38,775 bases of DNA from contig JAAYVN010000053.1 of NCBI GenBank assembly GCA_012517155.1, positions 1-38,775 of the forward strand, written 5' to 3'. Source of the DNA: Ignavibacteriales bacterium (GTDB taxonomy: Bacteria; Bacteroidota; Ignavibacteria; Ignavibacteriales; Ignavibacteriaceae). A program made the position numbers and the translations under genes. The notes under the pieces are model-generated. The model was given only the letters and a program-made list of their open reading frames with translations, searched no databases and was not told the DNA's origin. Of the stretch, positions 34,028 to 38,775 are shown piece by piece (positions within the stretch are counted from its first letter, which is position 1; each line of letters opens with the position of its first letter).

Positions 34028-34597
34028 TTAATTCCTGTTACCATAACCCCGGCTTGATGCATACTTATGAAGTTTAGTAAATAACATTTTCCTGGCTCTG
34101 TGGAGACGCGATCTTACAGTTCCTACGGGGCAGTCAATAAAATCGGCAATCTCTTCATAACTGAATCCCTCGATATCCGATAGAATAACAACCGTACGAA
34201 AATCCTCCGGAAGAGATTCAATTGCTCTGGAAACCTCATCGTCCAAAAGATTGTCGAAAATTTCTCTTTCCAGGTGAGCGTCGTCAGTAGTGGAAGGTTT
34301 GACGTTTTCGTAAAAGTTCTCCACGTCCTCATAATCAATCTTATCAGGCTCTTTTGTGTTTTTCCGGTATGAATTGATATAGGTGTTTTTAAGAATTCTG
34401 AACAACCATGCTTTGCAATTAGTCCCTTTTTCGAACTTATCCCAGAACCGGTAAGCGCGCATATAAGTTTCCTGGATAAGATCATTCGCGTCATCCGAAT
34501 CTCCTGTCATCCTATAAGCAAAGTTATACAGGGCATCCATATGGGGAATGGCTATCTGCTGGAATTCCTCGTGTATTTTATTTCCGTTATTTTTCAC
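34028..34597 (-). CDS. ECF-type RNA polymerase sigma factor
   Basis: An extracytoplasmic-function sigma-70 factor of about 189 aa. Region 2 is MDALYNFAYRMTGDSDDAND, LIQETYMRAYRFWDKFEKGT, NCKAWLFRILKNTYINSYRK. Region 4 is AIESLPEDFRTVVILSDIEG, FSYEEIADFIDCPVGTVRSR, LHRARKMLF. I chose the GTG at 34597, preceded by a weak AAGGTG, because it gives the usual ECF N-terminus; a TTG at 34693 would add 32 residues without family support. No anti-sigma gene is adjacent (HflX is downstream, a carboxypeptidase upstream). Its regulon is unknown. Confidence 0.9.
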   Translation of the reverse strand: MKNNGNKIHEEFQQIAIPHMDALYNFAYRMTGDSDDANDLIQETYMRAYRFWDKFEKGTNCKAWLFRILKNTYINSYRKNTKEPDKIDYEDVENFYENVKPSTTDDAHLEREIFDNLLDDEVSRAIESLPEDFRTVVILSDIEGFSYEEIADFIDCPVGTVRSRLHRARKMLFTKLHKYASSRGYGNRN

Positions 34598-34732
34598 GCA
34601 CCTTACTGTTTGATGACCGGTTAATTTTATTAAGTCGGGCTTATTTGCCGGCGGGTTGAAGGGGAAATGAATACCCAAATACCGGTATCTCAAATAAGCC
34701 TCTTTTAAAGTTCCCTAATTTACAAAAATTTT

Positions 34733-36181
34733 TTAATTTATTTCGTTAGGAAATTCTAAAAGCTTAAAAAGATACCCATTAATGAGTAAAAATTGTTTTT
34801 TTTCTCCATTTTTAAATATTAGCGGGGTGCGATTTCCTAAGGAGAAAATACTTTTTTCCTCCATCAAAGGGGATTTTATCCCAACAAATAGGGATTTCCC
34901 GGGTGGTTGTTGGACTGGATTCGGTGCTGTCCGGAAACAACTGCCAGCTGGTACATTGCCGTTCCGGTTGTCTTTCTTGATTTCTTCTTCGCTTTCGAAA
35001 AATGAGATCTGATCGAGCGCGACTGGTTCTGCCACATGACCGGTGAGATCGAATTCATCAAGACCAAAGCGTGTTGAAAGGTCTCCTATTTCAATAACTC
35101 CGCTGCTCAATCGGGAAGAATTGTCCCTGTTCCCTCCACGGGAAACACCCAAGTCAATTTTTCTAAAAGTGGAATCTGTCCTAACCAGAATATTGCGCAG
35201 AACCAGGTCATAAAGCACTTCATCATTAAAAGGAAGGTTATTATATTGAGTAAAATCAAATTTCAAGTAATTCTCCGTTGCGATTGACGAGAAAGCGTTA
35301 AGCAGTATTAGGAAATTTAATTTACGTATAAACATTTTATTGGCATCGTTCTTCCAACCGCCCGATTCAATTAGTATCGTACTTGTTCCGCGGGACTGAA
35401 AGTTATCTCCAAAAGCCCGTGGTTCGAAATCATCGGAGTATTTTCCAATGTGGCCGGGAATAAAAATGGATAAATTGAATGTCAGCTCGCTAATTAGTCT
35501 AATTGCATTTCCCCTTATTGAATTGATGTTTTTTTCATGATCGAAGGCCGGAGCCAGGAATGAGATAGTCGCTTGCTTGTATGTCTGTCCCGCTGTTGAT
35601 AAATAATTCTGGTCGTGAAGATTAAATCCGAAATCCGCTTTGATTGAGTCAAAAGAATCAGAAAGAATTTGTGCTTCGGGAGTCGTCATTCTCAACGCAT
35701 CCCGGTTGATATCAATATCCAGTGCACTTCTTCTTTTAAATTGTTCCGCACCGTCAGGGTTCAACATCGGAAGGAAATAAAGGGATAGTTTTTCGGTAAT
35801 TAAATCCCGGAGTTCCTTAAACTCCGTTCCCTGATATCTCAGAAAATTAAAGATGTCAAAGATAGCCATGGTAGCTGTAGGTTCATCTCCGTGCATTTGC
35901 GACCAAAGAAAAACTTTTTTGTTGCCGTTCCCATATTTTATTAAGGAAATATCCCGTCCTTGTAATGAACGCCCGGCTAAGCGCAATGTGAAACGATCGT
36001 CTTCCTTTATTTTATCAATAAGCGGAAGGATGGTCTCATACTTAACGAATTTATCCTTAAATAACCCTTCTTGAAAGAGGGGATACGAATGATATAAATT
36101 GTTAATATCCGTGAAACTTTGAGGTTTCAGAGTATTAATAAAAATAAAAAATACTAAAAAAAAGAAATATCTGTGTTTCAT
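34733..36181 (-). CDS. Exported M14-family zinc carboxypeptidase
   Basis: A 482-aa secreted metallocarboxypeptidase: signal peptide MKHRYFFFLVFFIFINTLKP, then the M14 fold with zinc ligands His97 and Glu100 (MHGDEPTATM), substrate-binding DINRDA, the third zinc ligand His189 (FNLHDQN), and the catalytic Glu in TSTILIESGGW. The active site appears complete. The last ~100 residues are a separate, poorly conserved part. I chose the ATG at 36181 because it gives a proper signal peptide; the ATG at 36220 adds 13 hydrophobic residues. It is divergent from the regulator gene at 36324. Confidence 0.88.
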   Translation of the reverse strand: MKHRYFFFLVFFIFINTLKPQSFTDINNLYHSYPLFQEGLFKDKFVKYETILPLIDKIKEDDRFTLRLAGRSLQGRDISLIKYGNGNKKVFLWSQMHGDEPTATMAIFDIFNFLRYQGTEFKELRDLITEKLSLYFLPMLNPDGAEQFKRRSALDIDINRDALRMTTPEAQILSDSFDSIKADFGFNLHDQNYLSTAGQTYKQATISFLAPAFDHEKNINSIRGNAIRLISELTFNLSIFIPGHIGKYSDDFEPRAFGDNFQSRGTSTILIESGGWKNDANKMFIRKLNFLILLNAFSSIATENYLKFDFTQYNNLPFNDEVLYDLVLRNILVRTDSTFRKIDLGVSRGGNRDNSSRLSSGVIEIGDLSTRFGLDEFDLTGHVAEPVALDQISFFESEEEIKKDNRNGNVPAGSCFRTAPNPVQQPPGKSLFVGIKSPLMEEKSIFSLGNRTPLIFKNGEKKQFLLINGYLFKLLEFPNEIN

Positions 36182-36323
36182 CCATATGCTCGCTAAAAAT
36201 ATTGTATAAAAATAAATCATTCTTTTGATATAAACAAATATTTTGTACTTTATTTAACTTTTTATACATTTAAAATGGATTTATAATACTTTACGGTGTA
36301 AATAAAAATATCATAAGCCAAAG

Positions 36324-37712
36324 ATGAAATTTCATGTCCTCATCTATGATGAACAAAATTCAATACCTGCTTCTGTAGTTAAGACAATAACACGCTTTTC
36401 ATATGATACAAAACGCTGCAGTGATATGAATAAAATTTTTCACTTGCTGGAAAAATATGATCCCCCTATTCTTGTAAGTGATCCTGAAAAGAATTTCTGC
36501 AATGAAATTGAATTATTGAGAAAAATTCAACTCCATAATCCTGATCTGGTAATAATTTTATTTTTGAATTCCGATAATTATTTTAAAGCATTGAAAACAT
36601 TAAGGTTTGGAAGAGTTGAGTTCATAATTAAACCGGTTGATATGGACTTCATACAAAGGGTTTTAAGGAATAACTTCGAGATCATAAAAAATAAAATTGA
36701 GAACTCACGACTAAATGAGGTTGTAAAAATTCATGATCCCTATCACGAGTATTTTAAACGAGACAGATCTACCGCTAAAATGGTTTCAATAATTGAAAGA
36801 ATAGCAAAGAATGTGAATAATCCGGTTCTGATAAGAGGAGAGCAGGGTACCGGTAAGGCTTCGACTGCAAAATTTATTCATCTTGAAAGTTCAAGAAAAG
36901 AAAAACCGTTTGTTAGTATTAATTGTGCTTATCATACAAATTTTGCATTGTCAGCAGAACTTTTTGGAAGCGAGAATGAAAAGAACAAAGCAGGCATTAA
37001 CAGACTTAAACTTGGAAAGTTGGAACTTGCTGATGGCGGAAGTCTTCTAATTGAAAATATTGATCGACTGCCACTGAATTTACAGCAGAGGCTGCTTGAT
37101 TTTATTCGCTCTAAAAAATTCAAAAGGGATGGGGGGAAAAAAGAAATCTCGACCGATGTAAGAATTATTGGATCATCATGTCTTTGTTCCGATAATAATG
37201 AACAACAGATTGTTTCCGGGGACTTAGCTTCGGAGTTCTCAGGTGCCATGATCACCCTTCCTCCTTTAAGACTTCGCAAGGATTTAATTCCATATTTTAT
37301 TAGTATCTTTGTAGAGGAGTTCTCCCGAAGGTGTGAAAAGAAGATTAATAAGATTGATTCTTCTGTATTTGGTTTTTTCAACAATTTAGAGTGGCGTGGC
37401 AATATTAAGGAACTCCGGGCAACCGTTGAATTAGCTGTTATGCTGGCGAAGAGAGAAGAACTTTTTGCGGAGGACTTTTACTTTATTCAGACCCTGAATA
37501 AAAACGAAGAAAATACACCGGATGAACTTATAATTAAATTACCTTTAAAAGGGATGGAAATGAACGCTGTTTTAAAAGAGGTAATTTTAAAGACGTTGGA
37601 AATTGCAAAAGGAAATAAGACAAAAACCGCCCGAATTTTGGGAATTACCAGATCCAGATTATTATACAGAATTAAGCAACTGGGAATTTTAGATAAAAAA
37701 GCAAGGAAATAA
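36324..37712 (+). CDS. Degenerate sigma-54-activator-like response regulator
   Basis: A 462-aa protein with NtrC-like layout: receiver-like domain (about 1-120, Asp53 in ILVSDPEKN, Lys103 in IIKPVD), AAA+ domain (about 145-385; Walker A RGEQGTGKAS at 171-180) and a C-terminal Fis-type helix-turn-helix (NKTKTARILGITRSRLLYRI). Several key features differ from true sigma-54 activators. After ELFG (212-215) the GAFTGA loop is replaced by SENEKNKAGINR, and Walker B reads GGSLLIENID instead of FLDEI. LPPLRLRKDLIPYF is retained. It therefore probably cannot engage sigma-54 in the usual way and may act as a DNA-binding regulator of sigma-70 promoters, as in GAFTGA-less relatives. No histidine kinase is adjacent. 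Confidence 0.85.
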   Translation: MKFHVLIYDEQNSIPASVVKTITRFSYDTKRCSDMNKIFHLLEKYDPPILVSDPEKNFCNEIELLRKIQLHNPDLVIILFLNSDNYFKALKTLRFGRVEFIIKPVDMDFIQRVLRNNFEIIKNKIENSRLNEVVKIHDPYHEYFKRDRSTAKMVSIIERIAKNVNNPVLIRGEQGTGKASTAKFIHLESSRKEKPFVSINCAYHTNFALSAELFGSENEKNKAGINRLKLGKLELADGGSLLIENIDRLPLNLQQRLLDFIRSKKFKRDGGKKEISTDVRIIGSSCLCSDNNEQQIVSGDLASEFSGAMITLPPLRLRKDLIPYFISIFVEEFSRRCEKKINKIDSSVFGFFNNLEWRGNIKELRATVELAVMLAKREELFAEDFYFIQTLNKNEENTPDELIIKLPLKGMEMNAVLKEVILKTLEIAKGNKTKTARILGITRSRLLYRIKQLGILDKKARK

Positions 37713-37999
37713 AGCAAAAGGAATTTATATTTGTACCTTTCGCGGTGTAAAAATCGGGTAAAAAGTGGGGAAATTAAGAGGAAATCCGAGCAAAAACGCG
37801 TTTATTTTATTAAATTAAAAGAATTATCAATAATTTATTTGATTTTTAAATCTTTTTTTACGTATTTTGAGTACTTAAACTATAAAAAATATGGATTTCA
37901 GTGACAAAAAGCACAAGAAATGGAATTCTTAATAATTAACTTGAACATAGAAATTATAATAACTTATTTTTTTTCAACTAACTTATATTGGGAGGCTCT
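37713..37999. other. A+T-rich intergenic region
   Basis: About 290 bases, strongly A+T rich, between the regulator gene and the exported fibronectin-III-like gene, both plus strand. It should contain the promoter for the latter. I found no TGGCAC-N5-TTGCA sigma-54 site and no clear terminator hairpin. gggagg ahead of 38000 is the ribosome binding site. Confidence 0.45.
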
Positions 38000-38775
38000 A
38001 TGAGAAAACTCTTCATGACGTTTTTTCTGTTCTTTTTCATGATTACTGTTGCCTTGGCTCAGACCCCTTATGTAAATATTCCGATAACAGTTAAAGACAA
38101 TGATGGTACTGACTCGACTGTTATTTATTTTGGAATTGATCCATCAGGGACTGACGGCATTGATGCAAGTCTTGGCGAAATTTCACTTCCACCTGAACCC
38201 CCGGCGGGTTCATTCGAAGCCAGATTTCTGAACGCAGGTGGTTCGAATCTTGGATTTGGTAGTTATAAAGATTATAGATTTGGTAATAGCTCATCTATTC
38301 TTTTTGGCAAGGAATACCAATTTAAGGCGCAGAAATCTGCTGCAGCCACAACCAACTCATTTAGATTTGGTGATTTACCGCTTGGCGTTACCGGTTCATT
38401 TAAGTTGTCTACTTCTTTAACTTATGAACCAATCGTTCCCGGAACGGTTTATACTTATGGCGGACCTTCATTTATAGTTGATATTAAAATCGACTATGTT
38501 ATGACAATACCCGCTGTTCCAGTACTTTTTGCACCACCATCAGGTTCGATAATATTCGGATCACAAGCATTTTTGACGTGGTATAAATCATTCGGAGCAG
38601 CATCCTACGATGTTCAAGTTGCGAATGATCCGGGATTTACAACCGGTGTTCAGAATTTCACAGGTGTTTTAGATTCAACTCAGGTATTAACTACCGTAGT
38701 ACCAGGGCTTACTTATTACTGGAGAGTAAAAGCTAACAATGTACAAGGAAGCAGCGCATTTTCAGGTGCCTGGAA
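38000..38775 (+). CDS. Exported fibronectin-III-like protein, N-terminal part (runs off window)
   Basis: An open frame from ATG 38000 to the window end (258 complete codons, no stop). A signal peptide MRKLFMTFFLFFFMITVALA-Q is followed by a beta-rich domain (YVNIPITVKDNDGTDSTVIY; GIDASLGEISLPPEPPAGSF) and then, from about residue 170, a fibronectin-III/surface-repeat segment: PVLFAPPSGSIIF, LTWYKSFGAASYDVQVANDP, LTYYWRVKANNVQGSSAFSG. This layout is typical of T9SS-secreted surface proteins in Ignavibacteria, whose sorting domain would lie beyond the window. GGGAGG precedes the start with good spacing. The protein is incomplete, so its full function is unknown. Confidence 0.85.
   Translation, partial: MRKLFMTFFLFFFMITVALAQTPYVNIPITVKDNDGTDSTVIYFGIDPSGTDGIDASLGEISLPPEPPAGSFEARFLNAGGSNLGFGSYKDYRFGNSSSILFGKEYQFKAQKSAAATTNSFRFGDLPLGVTGSFKLSTSLTYEPIVPGTVYTYGGPSFIVDIKIDYVMTIPAVPVLFAPPSGSIIFGSQAFLTWYKSFGAASYDVQVANDPGFTTGVQNFTGVLDSTQVLTTVVPGLTYYWRVKANNVQGSSAFSGAW

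Noticed and set aside
37713-37999. Sigma-54 promoter controlled by the NtrC-like regulator
   Set aside because: No GG-N10-GC type -24/-12 pair in proper form was found, and the regulator lacks GAFTGA.
38238-38420. 60-aa frame near the right end
   Set aside because: It lies in another frame within the exported fibronectin-III-like protein that is open from 38000 to the window end.

Overview
The window looks like a chromosomal piece of a Gram-negative bacterium of the Bacteroidota/Chlorobiota/Ignavibacteriota superphylum, most likely an ignavibacterial relative. The evidence is a type IX secretion (T9SS) C-terminal sorting domain (NPFNPST ... KMILQK), two TonB-dependent outer-membrane receptors, several lipobox lipoproteins, a b558-type succinate dehydrogenase in C-A-B order, and intergenic 'cacagag' and palindromic repeats. 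This placement is inferred from gene content; there is no rRNA in the window.

Region 1 (about 1-13,700) is a RiPP (ribosomally made, modified peptide) biosynthesis and export locus. On the minus strand, read right to left, it encodes an NHLM-type ABC transporter, an HlyD-like adaptor, a C39-peptidase ABC exporter, a 362-aa protein of unknown function, a radical SAM/SPASM maturase with an N-terminal PqqD/RRE-like segment, and then five tandem precursor-peptide genes. The precursors have nitrile-hydratase-like leaders (NHLP, proteusin style) of 79-80 residues ending in GG, followed by short cores of which four begin x-C-W. The fifth copy carries a single in-frame amber codon in an otherwise full-length leader. 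Converging on the array from the left, on the plus strand, are a second radical SAM/SPASM protein and a translationally coupled alpha/alpha-toroid (squalene-cyclase/prenyltransferase-repeat) protein carrying a DLDDT motif like that of class II terpene cyclases. The proposed logic is: leader recognition, modification by two radical SAM enzymes plus two unassigned proteins, cleavage after GG by the C39 domain, and export by the NHLM machinery. The chemistry is unknown; this is the best candidate for an undescribed system here.

Region 2 (about 14,100-19,000) holds a serpin-like lipoprotein, a Cache-domain lipoprotein and a large TonB-dependent receptor. Region 3 (about 19,200-24,200) is a probable operon on the minus strand: hypothetical protein, Obg GTPase, two tandem M48 metalloprotease lipoproteins and a TauE/SafE permease. 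Region 4 (24,280-27,619) is sdhCAB with overlapping stop/start codons and a clear intrinsic terminator.

Region 5 (28,000-32,640) has a ricin-type trefoil protein on the plus strand, facing a cobalamin-uptake operon: cobalamin riboswitch, intrinsic terminator, BtuB-like receptor, and a beta-propeller protein resembling Bacteroides BtuG but carrying a T9SS sorting domain instead of a lipid anchor. Region 6 (32,700 to the end) encodes HflX, an ECF sigma factor, an M14 carboxypeptidase, a degenerate sigma-54-activator-like response regulator without the GAFTGA loop, and the start of an exported fibronectin-III-like protein running off the window.

The left RiPP region is visibly richer in G+C than the right end. 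No tRNA, rRNA, CRISPR array or transposase gene was seen.
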